Positions 1 through 5,442 of a DNA stretch of 8,140 nucleotides are shown in pieces. The position numbers were made by a program, and so were the translations under genes. Source of the DNA: Patescibacteria group bacterium (GTDB lineage: Bacteria > Patescibacteriota > Minisyncoccia > Phycocordibacterales > SIBU01). The stretch spans positions 1-8,140 of the forward strand of contig JAGWZX010000021.1 of NCBI GenBank assembly GCA_018968805.1, in the 5' to 3' direction. Each line of letters starts with the position of its first letter. Positions within the stretch are counted from its first letter, which is position 1. Under the pieces are notes generated by a model, which was not told the origin of the DNA, made no database searches, and worked only from the letters and a program-made list of their open reading frames with translations.

Positions 1-35
1 GGGCAAGTTTTCTCAAACATTCTTCTTTCCGACAT
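1..35 (-). CDS. Start of a T-box-controlled gene, cut by the window edge
   Basis: Only about 12 codons are in the window (reading MSERRMFEKTCP). The ATG at 35-33 has a clear Shine-Dalgarno AAAGGA (41-46 on the plus strand as TCCTTT) five bases upstream. A second ATG at 20-18 is possible but lacks such a site. The gene lies directly behind a T-box attenuator, so by family knowledge it should encode an aminoacyl-tRNA synthetase, an amino-acid biosynthesis enzyme or a transporter. The fragment is too short to identify. A faint likeness of 'RMFEKT' to the start of prolyl-tRNA synthetases is noted but carries little weight. The start is well supported and the product is unknown. Confidence 0.7.
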   Translation of the reverse strand, partial: MSERRMFEKTC

Positions 36-92
36 AATTTTCCTTTCTCAAAGAACCTTTAACTCCGCGGAATTTATTCTGCCGAATAGCAG

Positions 93-151
93 ACACAAAC
101 AAAAACCGCCCTCACGACACAACACGAACGTTGCGTCATAAGGGCGGTTTT
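93..151 (-). terminator. T-box intrinsic terminator
   Basis: On the minus strand, AAAACCGCCCT (151-141) pairs perfectly with AGGGCGGTTTT (112-102). Inside it a second helix GACGCAAC/GTTGTGTC (one G-U pair) has a GTTCGT loop. The stem is followed by TTTTTGTTTGTG (down to 93). It overlaps the antiterminator and is its competitor. It also serves as the only visible terminator downstream of the histidine kinase gene. Confidence 0.88.
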
Positions 152-169
152 CACCACGGTGCCACCTTA
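139..169 (-). promoter_or_regulatory. T-box antiterminator with UGGCACC bulge
   Basis: On the minus strand, TAAGG (169-165) pairs with CCTTA (143-139). The seven-base bulge TGGCACC (164-158) sits between the two helices. The upper helix GTGGT/ACCGC (157-153 with 148-144, one G-U pair) is closed by a GAAA tetraloop (152-149). This is the canonical two-helix T-box antiterminator, and the first four bulge bases are the site that pairs with the tRNA acceptor end. Confidence 0.88.
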
Positions 170-174
170 GTTTC

Positions 175-205
175 CGCCAAAATTTTGCTCCGCAAAATTT
201 TGGCG
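175..205. repeat. 14-bp perfect inverted repeat inside the T-box leader
   Basis: CGCCAAAATTTTGC (175-188) and its exact complement (192-205) are separated by three bases. It sits between Stem III and the antiterminator, where T-boxes usually have only a linker or the Stem II A/B pseudoknot. It could be an inserted palindromic element or a lineage-specific helix. Confidence 0.8.
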
Positions 206-243
206 CTTTCACCGACTCCGCTTGCGCGACATCGGTTATCTCT

Positions 244-299
244 GTTACGGGAGAACCCGGGCCTTCACTATCGCGAAGGTCATCCTCTCCGGCAATAAC
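244..299 (-). promoter_or_regulatory. T-box Stem I (very short), candidate specifier loop
   Basis: On the minus strand, GTTA (299-296) pairs with TAAC (247-244), and GGAGAG pairs with TTCTCC. An internal loop follows (GATGA on the 5' side, CCCGGG on the 3' side). It is capped by CCTTC/GAAGG with an eight-base loop GCGATAGT. In known T-boxes the specifier codon lies in the 3' side of this loop, followed by a purine and then the lower stem. That register gives CGG (Arg) followed by G; a one-base shift gives CCG (Pro). The stem is about 56 nt, roughly half the usual length, so the distal tRNA-elbow-binding part seems to be absent, as in ultrashort Stem I classes. The fold was done by eye. Confidence 0.5.
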
Positions 300-302
300 T
301 GT

Positions 303-345
303 CGGAGGACTTAAGCCCAACCCCCCGCTTGCGCGGAGGACTTAA
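303..345. repeat. 12-bp direct repeat flanking a GCAA hairpin
   Basis: CGGAGGACTTAA occurs at 303-314 and again at 334-345 (31-bp period). Between and partly within them, 325-336 folds on the minus strand as CCGC-GCAA-GCGG. The hairpin shares an 11-bp core with Stem III of the T-box. The segment lies between the kinase stop codon and Stem I, so it is the 5' part of the leader RNA. Function unknown. Confidence 0.7.
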
Positions 346-346
346 A

Positions 347-2023
347 TCAAGGATTTTGCGGTTTTGAGGTGCCTGGCGTTATCTTATCAGATTTCTCCAA
401 ACTGTCAAGCTCGTGAAAGTTCTGCCCCGTAGCGAGCTCCACAAAAAACGTCGAGCCCTTGCCTTCGCCCGGCGATTCCACCCATACCTTTCCGGCATGG
501 GCTTTGAGCATTTCTTTGGCCACGTACAAACCGAGGCCGGTGCCCAAAATATTAACCTTGGAAGCGTCTTCGGCTCGACTGAATTTTTGGAATAGATGGG
601 GAATGGTTTCGGAACGGATGCCCACGCCGGTATCATTAATGGAAAGCCGCGCCTTGCCCTGCCTTCCGACAAGTGTCACGGTGATGCCGCCCTTGGGCGT
701 GTACTTCACCGCGTTGTCTAAAAGATTACCGATGACTTGTTTGATCTTTCCCTTATCAGCCCGCACGACAAGAGGCGCGCTGCCAAGCGACACGCTGATC
801 GTCAAGCCTTTCCGCTCCACCGCCGGTTTTGCTTCCGTCACCGCCTGATTGACTAGTTCGCGCAGATCAAAGACGCTCCACTCATACTTCATCCGGCCTT
901 GCTCAATGCGCGACACATTCAGAAAGTCCTCAACGATAGTAGCCATTGCCTGGCTGGATTGAAAGATAATATGGATTGGTTCTTTTATGTTGTCCGGCAC
1001 TGCCCCGTAATCGCCTTCTATCATAAGCGACGCGTAGCCTTTGATTGAAGTGAGCGGCCCGCGAATCTGGTGCGTGGCAAACGACACGAATTCGCTTTTC
1101 AAGCGATCCAATTCTTTAAGACGGTCGTTGGCATGCTCCAAATTTTCCGCAAGTTTCTGGATCTTTTCCCTGATTTCAACCTCGCGCATGACACTGCCGA
1201 TGAGAAAAATACCGAAAATAACCGTGAGAAAGAGCAACAATCCGTCCACGACCTGCTCCCGCGGCGTCGTGGCCAAAAGGGCGCGGATGAGAATGAAAAT
1301 CCAAAGGCCGAACGTCAAAAGTTCGGTGGTAATGACCTTTGTATCAAACAGCTGGTAGCGGAAAATGGCGTAGCCGCTGATGACGGGGTATAGGGAAAAC
1401 AATATTAAAGGGTAGGGCGGGATACCGATGTTGAAAGTCAAAAGAAACACACTGCCGCCGCCGCCGAAACCGGCAATGGTAAAAATCATGATCGACCATA
1501 GCCGCCCCCGCTCTGCCGGTTCGTAAGTTTCCTTGAGACGTCGGCTTACGATCCAGAGCGCATACAAGACGATGGCGAAAAAATAAACCGTGAAGTAGGC
1601 GTAGAGAGGCCCGGGGTCAGGCACATAACGGAACGGCCCTTTGGCGAAAACGTCCCGCACAAAGTAAGAAGTGGGGGCGACCAGCATGAAGAACACGCCG
1701 GCGGCGACCATTGTAAAAAGAAAATTGCGATGACGTTCATACCGGCCGGTAACCGCGAGAACCATGAGAAAGTAGAAAAGCGGAATACACGAGGCCGCGA
1801 TGTGCAAGATTGAGTCGGAAAGCATTGCGCTACCTTTGCTCGTGACCACCGCAACCATCGCGAAATATCCGAAACTCCACACCGCGGAGCTTAAATTAAG
1901 CCAAAACCAAGCTTGGTTTTCCAAGCGACGTCGGTCATGCAAAAACACGATGACGCCGGAAAGGAGCGCCGTAAAGCCGCCGAGAAGGAGCGATATGCTG
2001 TAGTAATCAAAACTGATGTTCAT
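347..2023 (-). CDS. Polytopic membrane sensor histidine kinase (orphan)
   Basis: A 558-residue ATP-dependent autokinase. Residues 7-280 hold about nine hydrophobic segments (roughly 7-28, 39-60, 73-93, 100-122, 138-160, 175-197, 204-226, 235-253, 259-279), resembling the 7TM-type N-terminal sensor of some histidine kinases. A short charged coiled-coil linker follows (about 281-312). The HisKA domain has the H-box ATHQIRGPLTSI with phospho-acceptor His318. The HATPase_c domain shows the N-box (IGNLLDNAVKYTP, about 431-443, Asn437), the G1 box NDTGVGI (463-469), an F box (478-485) and the G2 box GTGLGLYVAK (494-503). Gln follows His318 where Glu/Asp is usual. The ATG at 2023 comes seven bases after the stop of the upstream gene, so it belongs to that operon; no Shine-Dalgarno is obvious. 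There is no receiver domain and no response-regulator gene nearby. The signal sensed is unknown. Confidence 0.93.
   Translation of the reverse strand: MNISFDYYSISLLLGGFTALLSGVIVFLHDRRRLENQAWFWLNLSSAVWSFGYFAMVAVVTSKGSAMLSDSILHIAASCIPLFYFLMVLAVTGRYERHRNFLFTMVAAGVFFMLVAPTSYFVRDVFAKGPFRYVPDPGPLYAYFTVYFFAIVLYALWIVSRRLKETYEPAERGRLWSIMIFTIAGFGGGGSVFLLTFNIGIPPYPLILFSLYPVISGYAIFRYQLFDTKVITTELLTFGLWIFILIRALLATTPREQVVDGLLLFLTVIFGIFLIGSVMREVEIREKIQKLAENLEHANDRLKELDRLKSEFVSFATHQIRGPLTSIKGYASLMIEGDYGAVPDNIKEPIHIIFQSSQAMATIVEDFLNVSRIEQGRMKYEWSVFDLRELVNQAVTEAKPAVERKGLTISVSLGSAPLVVRADKGKIKQVIGNLLDNAVKYTPKGGITVTLVGRQGKARLSINDTGVGIRSETIPHLFQKFSRAEDASKVNILGTGLGLYVAKEMLKAHAGKVWVESPGEGKGSTFFVELATGQNFHELDSLEKSDKITPGTSKPQNP
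381..408 (-). promoter_or_regulatory. Promoter for the T-box leader, inside the kinase 3' end
   Basis: On the minus strand, a perfect -35 TTGACA (408-403), a 16-bp spacer and an extended -10 TGA-TAAGAT (TAAGAT at 386-381) lie within the last codons of the histidine kinase gene. Transcription would begin near 374 and give a leader of about 340 nt before the ATG at 35. This allows the T-box gene to be transcribed independently of the kinase operon. Confidence 0.6.
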
Positions 2024-2030
2024 GGTGTGT

Positions 2031-3677
2031 TCAGCGCGCCGCCGGATAGTGGTATAAATAGCGATTGCCTAAAAGCGACGCCCGCGGATGTTCCAACAAA
2101 AACCGCGACAGGGAAACAAGCGAGGCGAACGTGACATTACTGCCGTGATGAGGTTCTATATGAATATCGCCTTTGTATTCCTTGCCGGTCTTTTCAAATT
2201 CCAAGAAGGCCGCCAGTTTGCCGTCAAGCGCGTATAGGGCGGACTGCGGAGAAGAACATGCCACGTGGAGATTGGCGGAACCGTAAACAGGAAAACCTTC
2301 CGGCACCGCCTTCGGATCAAAATAGCCGTGCCAATGCGCCAGTGCCGCTCCTGTCGTCTCAAGCTGCTTCGCGAACGCGGCGTTTTTATCTTTAAATTTC
2401 AAAATCGACGCCACGATGGCGTTTCCCGCCGCGTGCGCCAGCATCACTTTAGTATCAAAAGAGGGGCGGTAGTTATTGTCCAGAGCCAGGCCCTTCGGCG
2501 CGGCAAGCGACATCACGCCGCCGGCTAGACCGAGCTTGACGAGATCGCGCTCCGGCACCACGTGCGTCTTGTCGGAACCGGAACGTTGCGACAGAATGGC
2601 CACCTCGGGAACGGAAAGACAAAGCGTCTGTCCCTCAAACTGAAATACCGCGTACAACTTGCCGTCACGCAGGAAGAAATCTTTTTCCCGGCCAAGGGTC
2701 CGGTCGCCGAAACGCTCCCTGACCTTCTCGATAGCCGTTACTTCGGAAAGTTTGACCGGCAATTGCCGCGCCAAAAAACCGAAACTCATGCCGTTACGAT
2801 TATCCAAATGCAATTTGCCGATAAAACGGTAAAAGGGACTGCGCCAGGAAAGATCATCGAGCCGCTTGCCTGCCGGATACAGTTTGGTTTTGTCAAACAA
2901 TGCCGCCCCCTCTACCAAATCGGCCACCGCCAGCCGATGCGCGGTGTCATTGATGTCAAAATTTTTTTTGATGGCAAAATCGGCAAAACTGTGCGGGCTG
3001 ATCGGCGCGACGATTTTAGGGATAAGCGCGTGCAAAACGTTTTCTTTAAAATCCCTGTTCATGGCGTAAATCGGATGGGAAGCGTTGAAGTTATAGAGCA
3101 TCCAGCGGCTATCGTCCACGGCGATGACAATGTTGGTCATATGATAAGCGAACATTCCCATGGCCGTGTCAAAATGCTCAAAAAAACTGCTGTCTTCGCT
3201 GATATGAGCGGGAAAATCCAAAATAGAGATGACTGAATTGTCTTTGAAACTGCGGATGTACTCCATGGGAAGCGCCCCCGTCTTCTGTTCGCCCAAAGCG
3301 ATAACGGCAATGCCTTTTTTCAAGAGACGACGCTTGATGAAGCCGCGCAGAGCTTTCAGCTCAATGTAAGAATGACGCTCCGGCAGGCGAAAAATTTTTT
3401 CAATCAGAGCAAGAATATCGTTAATCACGAGTCTCCCGAAACGTTTACCCATTTTCCAATAAGGAACGGTTTCCAGCGCCTCGTCGTAAGGAATAACGTT
3501 AACCTTGAGTTCGACGAACAGATCAGCGAGGATTTCGGCAAAATGCGCGACATTCTTAGATATGGCATGGCGATGAGGGAAAAAGGTGATATTCAGCTGA
3601 TCAGCCATTTCCTCCGGGGTAAGAGAAACTTTGCCTTCAATACCGAGAATTTTTTGGAGCGCCTCTTGGCTCAACAT
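2031..3677 (-). CDS. Unassigned 548-residue protein between acyltransferase and kinase
   Basis: I do not recognise this family. The protein has no signal peptide and no clear transmembrane segment, so it is probably cytoplasmic. Visible landmarks are a helical N-terminus (1-120), a mixed core (about 130-260) with 'FNASHPIY' and 'IPKIVAPISPHSF', a beta-rich middle (about 290-390, 'KLYAVFQFEGQTLCLSV'), and a C-terminal part rich in His and aromatic residues, including 'AHWHGYFDP' and 'IHIEPHHGSNVT'. The clustered His/Asp/Glu could bind metal, but that is speculation. It lies 41 bp after a PlsC-type acyltransferase and 8 bp before a histidine kinase, on the same strand, which suggests one operon. 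Its ATG has no Shine-Dalgarno; instead a perfect extended -10 ends six bases upstream, consistent with a leaderless transcript. The reading frame is intact over 1.6 kb, so it is a real gene. Confidence 0.85.
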   Translation of the reverse strand: MLSQEALQKILGIEGKVSLTPEEMADQLNITFFPHRHAISKNVAHFAEILADLFVELKVNVIPYDEALETVPYWKMGKRFGRLVINDILALIEKIFRLPERHSYIELKALRGFIKRRLLKKGIAVIALGEQKTGALPMEYIRSFKDNSVISILDFPAHISEDSSFFEHFDTAMGMFAYHMTNIVIAVDDSRWMLYNFNASHPIYAMNRDFKENVLHALIPKIVAPISPHSFADFAIKKNFDINDTAHRLAVADLVEGAALFDKTKLYPAGKRLDDLSWRSPFYRFIGKLHLDNRNGMSFGFLARQLPVKLSEVTAIEKVRERFGDRTLGREKDFFLRDGKLYAVFQFEGQTLCLSVPEVAILSQRSGSDKTHVVPERDLVKLGLAGGVMSLAAPKGLALDNNYRPSFDTKVMLAHAAGNAIVASILKFKDKNAAFAKQLETTGAALAHWHGYFDPKAVPEGFPVYGSANLHVACSSPQSALYALDGKLAAFLEFEKTGKEYKGDIHIEPHHGSNVTFASLVSLSRFLLEHPRASLLGNRYLYHYPAAR

Positions 3678-3683
3678 GGAGAA

Positions 3684-3692
3684 ATTATAGCA
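3684..3692 (-). promoter_or_regulatory. Extended -10 promoter giving a leaderless mRNA
   Basis: TGC-TATAAT on the minus strand (3692-3684) is a perfect extended -10. No -35 is visible. The ATG begins at 3677, seven bases beyond the last T, exactly where transcription would start. No Shine-Dalgarno lies between. It would give the unassigned gene and the kinase a promoter separate from the acyltransferase. Confidence 0.55.
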
Positions 3693-3718
3693 CGGCCGAA
3701 GCGCGCGGCTCCGTTTCT

Positions 3719-4393
3719 TTAAAACAGTTCGGCCACTTTTCTAAGGACAAAAGCCGCGCCGGATTGGAAATCGGCCACGGTAGGTGTAGCCGCCGTCACG
3801 ATTTCCGCCGGCCGTATGGGTTTGCCGAAAACGATTTCCACCTTTCTGTTTCGCAATATGGCGTCGCGAAAAGTCAGATGCCAGGTACCCTTGATTGCCA
3901 CCGGCACAACCGGAGTCCCCGTCGCCCATGAAAGAAAAGCCGCGCCGCCGTGGGCCTGGCCGAGTCGTCCGTCCGGACTCCTTCTGCCCTCCGGGAAAAT
4001 GCAAACATTGCGGCGCAATTTCAGAATTTCCAAAAAATTTCTTAGGGAAATTTCGTAATTCTTCTCTCCGGCGTAGGCAGGATAAGCGGCGAGCATCCTG
4101 AAAATCAATCCGCCGTAGGCCAGGCGCCGCCAACCCGAATAATTGTAAAACTTGCGGGTGCGCGACACATAATACATCGGAGAAAATTTGGCCGAAAAGA
4201 ACGGCAGGGCGACGCGCACAAGAATGCCGTCCCACTCGCTAAGATGATTGGCCGCAAAAATCACGCCCGGCGGCAATGGGAGCACGTTTTCCCGGCCTTT
4301 TACGCTCCAGCCGAAAAACAACTTGAAAATCAGCAAGGTCGTCACGTAAATGGCCGACTGGAGAATGATCGGAATAATCTTAAGAGGTTTCAT
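3719..4393 (-). CDS. PlsC-family lysophospholipid/glycerolipid acyltransferase (first copy)
   Basis: Likely transfers an acyl chain to lysophosphatidate or a related lysolipid at the inner membrane face. With the start chosen here it has 224 residues, the usual size. A hydrophobic N-terminal anchor (about 8-28) is followed by acyltransferase block I NHLSEWD (His50, Asp55; HX4D), block II-like sequence with Arg (about 74-108), block III FPEGRRS (133-139) and block IV TPVVPVAIKG (160-169). An in-frame start at 4429 would add 12 residues, but a perfect extended -10 promoter lies at 4418-4410, downstream of that codon. ATG 4393 is therefore preferred, with a short leader of about 10 nt. It is the first gene of the leftward operon with the unassigned protein and histidine kinase. 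The substrate is not determined by sequence. Confidence 0.9.
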   Translation of the reverse strand: MKPLKIIPIILQSAIYVTTLLIFKLFFGWSVKGRENVLPLPPGVIFAANHLSEWDGILVRVALPFFSAKFSPMYYVSRTRKFYNYSGWRRLAYGGLIFRMLAAYPAYAGEKNYEISLRNFLEILKLRRNVCIFPEGRRSPDGRLGQAHGGAAFLSWATGTPVVPVAIKGTWHLTFRDAILRNRKVEIVFGKPIRPAEIVTAATPTVADFQSGAAFVLRKVAELF

Positions 4394-4409
4394 TGAAAAA
4401 ATCCCTACT

Positions 4410-4418
4410 ATTATACCA
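4410..4418 (-). promoter_or_regulatory. Extended -10 promoter of the leftward operon
   Basis: TGG-TATAAT on the minus strand, a perfect extended -10 located 16 bases before ATG 4393. The -35 region is poor (TTAGCG at a 17-bp spacing), as is usual for extended -10 promoters. The predicted start of transcription is near 4403. Confidence 0.65.
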
Positions 4419-4439
4419 CGTTTGCTCAATTGCGCTAAT

Positions 4440-4445
4440 TATGAT
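4440..4445 (+). promoter_or_regulatory. Candidate -10 of the rightward acyltransferase
   Basis: TATGAT (5 of 6 to consensus) lies 31 bases before the ATG at 4477. No convincing -35 is seen. It would sit back-to-back with the leftward promoter, about 21 bp away, so the two could interfere. Confidence 0.35.
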
Positions 4446-4466
4446 ACTTTGCCGCCAGTTAGAAAC

Positions 4467-4471
4467 GGAGG
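4467..4471 (+). promoter_or_regulatory. Ribosome binding site deciding the start at 4477
   Basis: GGAGG lies five bases before ATG 4477. This favours the internal ATG over an in-frame TTG at 4393 that would add 28 residues. Confidence 0.8.
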
Positions 4472-4476
4472 CCTTA

Positions 4477-5208
4477 ATGCAAAAACTGCGTTCTTTTCTA
4501 TTTTGGATACTGTTCGCCAGTTGGACGGCCTTCATCACCGTGCCGTTCTGGTTCCTCTGGGTCTGCCCGAGGCATTGGCTCGTCAAACACCTTAACTGGT
4601 GGGCGCGCGGCGTGATGCTGATCCTCAAAATCACGGTCGACGTGCGTTATGAAGTGCTCGACGGCCATCTCATGCCCAAGCGAGGTCCGGCGCTCATCAT
4701 CGCAAACCACCAATCTACGTGGGACACGATAATCTTTCATACCATTTGCGGCGGCGACCCGTGTTTCGTCATGAAGCGAGTGCTGTTTTGGATTCCTTTT
4801 TACGGACTGCACGCGCTGAAGATGGGCATGGTTGGCATCAACCGCGGCAAGAACGGTGCGACAAGCTGGAAAAACATGCTCCGGAAAATTCCCAGCCGCC
4901 TCAAACGCGGCCAGGCTGTTATTATTTTTCCGGAAGGAACGCGCGTCCGGCCCGGCGAGTGGCGCGATTATCACAGCGGCGCGTTCCACGTAGCGAGATG
5001 CTCGTGGCAAGATTCTGCGCTCCAAACTTGTCCGGTCATTCCGGCGGCGCTTGATTCCGGAAAGTGCTGGCCCAAGATTGGCTGGCGATTACGCCCCGGC
5101 ACCATCAGACTGCGTTTCCTGCCGCCGGTTCCCCGCTGCCTCGGCCGCGATGAATTCATGCGCCGGCTTGAGGAAAGCATCCGCGCCGCCGAAGCCCGTC
5201 TTGATTGA
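4477..5208 (+). CDS. plsC: 1-acyl-sn-glycerol-3-phosphate acyltransferase (PlsC family, second copy)
   Basis: Predicted to convert lysophosphatidate to phosphatidate at the cytoplasmic membrane. It has 243 residues. An N-terminal hydrophobic anchor (about 7-30) and a further hydrophobic stretch (43-52) precede block I ANHQSTWD (His78, Asp83; HX4D). Block II 'MKRVLFWIPFYG...GINR' spans about 99-123, block III FPEGTRVRPGE 151-161, and block IV PVIPAALDSGKCW about 186-198. The last motif and the following 'RPGTI...FLPPV' resemble plsC proteins of alphaproteobacteria more than the first copy does, so lateral acquisition is possible (inference). The start is set by GGAGG five bases upstream. It diverges from the other acyltransferase gene and ends in a strong intrinsic terminator. 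Confidence 0.92.
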   Translation: MQKLRSFLFWILFASWTAFITVPFWFLWVCPRHWLVKHLNWWARGVMLILKITVDVRYEVLDGHLMPKRGPALIIANHQSTWDTIIFHTICGGDPCFVMKRVLFWIPFYGLHALKMGMVGINRGKNGATSWKNMLRKIPSRLKRGQAVIIFPEGTRVRPGEWRDYHSGAFHVARCSWQDSALQTCPVIPAALDSGKCWPKIGWRLRPGTIRLRFLPPVPRCLGRDEFMRRLEESIRAAEARLD

Positions 5209-5235
5209 TCCCGTTTCTCCAAACGGGATTTTATT
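5208..5235 (+). terminator. Intrinsic terminator after plsC
   Basis: ATCCCGTTT (5208-5216), a CTCC loop and AAACGGGAT (5221-5229) form a perfect 9-bp stem followed by TTTTATT (5229-5235). The stem begins within the stop codon of the acyltransferase gene. Confidence 0.88.
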
Positions 5236-5239
5236 GTGA

Positions 5240-5363
5240 TTGCGGAGAATGCCCCGAAGCTCTGCTTCGGGGATGAATCCGCAAGTATCAAGACGCGTCG
5301 GCGGAGCCGGCCCCTCTACAACAAAGTTTACCCCGATGCCCCACCGAATACCCCGCCGGGGTA
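5240..5363. repeat. Cluster of stacked GC-rich hairpins in the convergent gap
   Basis: No gene is seen in 5209-5442. A compound hairpin has an outer stem TTGCGGA/TCCGCAA (5240-5246 with 5278-5284) and an inner stem CCCCGAAGC-TCT-GCTTCGGGG (5252-5272). A GACGCGTC palindrome follows (5292-5299), then CGGC-GGA-GCCG (5299-5309) and TACCCC-GCC-GGGGTA (5349-5363). TACCCC-like units recur nearby (5332-5337 and, reversed, in the G-run near 5386-5393). From 5395 the sequence turns AT-rich without structure. It could be an array of palindromic (REP-like) repeats, a structured RNA or a bidirectional terminator zone. Confidence 0.6.
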
Positions 5364-5442
5364 CTCCGAGGGAACCCCTTGGGGGCGGGGGTAGGACGAG
5401 GCAAAACTTTATTTTAGAATCAAAATTAAATTTATAGTGTCT

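Larger units (their letters stand above)
93..299 (-). promoter_or_regulatory. T-box riboswitch (tRNA-sensing transcription attenuator)
   Basis: Read on the minus strand, the leader holds in order: a short Stem I (299-244); a stem III-like hairpin CCGA..CGC-GCAA-GCG..TCGG (235-212); a 31-nt perfect hairpin (205-175); the conserved T-box core AAGGTGGCACCGTGG (about 168-154); and a long terminator hairpin with a T tract (151-93). The 3' strand of the antiterminator (ACCGC CCTTA) shares its bases with the 5' strand of the terminator (ACCGCCCT), so the two folds are mutually exclusive, which defines a T-box attenuator. In the family, uncharged tRNA pairs its NCCA end with the UGGN bulge, stabilises the antiterminator and lets the downstream gene be transcribed. 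The bulge base N is C, predicting a tRNA with discriminator G73. A ribosome binding site and start codon follow at 46-33. The core call is secure; the tRNA identity is not. Confidence 0.87.

Noticed and set aside
48..320. A 90-codon open frame on the minus strand in the left intergenic region
   Set aside because: It runs through the T-box stems and terminator, has no ribosome binding site and no protein-like composition; the RNA structure explains the sequence.
2562..3236. A 224-codon plus-strand open frame opposite the unassigned gene
   Set aside because: It lies wholly within the intact 548-residue frame, has no ribosome binding site and has the basic, aromatic-poor make-up of an antisense shadow.
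4393..4476. TTG start extending the rightward acyltransferase by 28 residues
   Set aside because: The stretch contains both divergent promoters, and the GGAGG at 4467-4471 points to ATG 4477.
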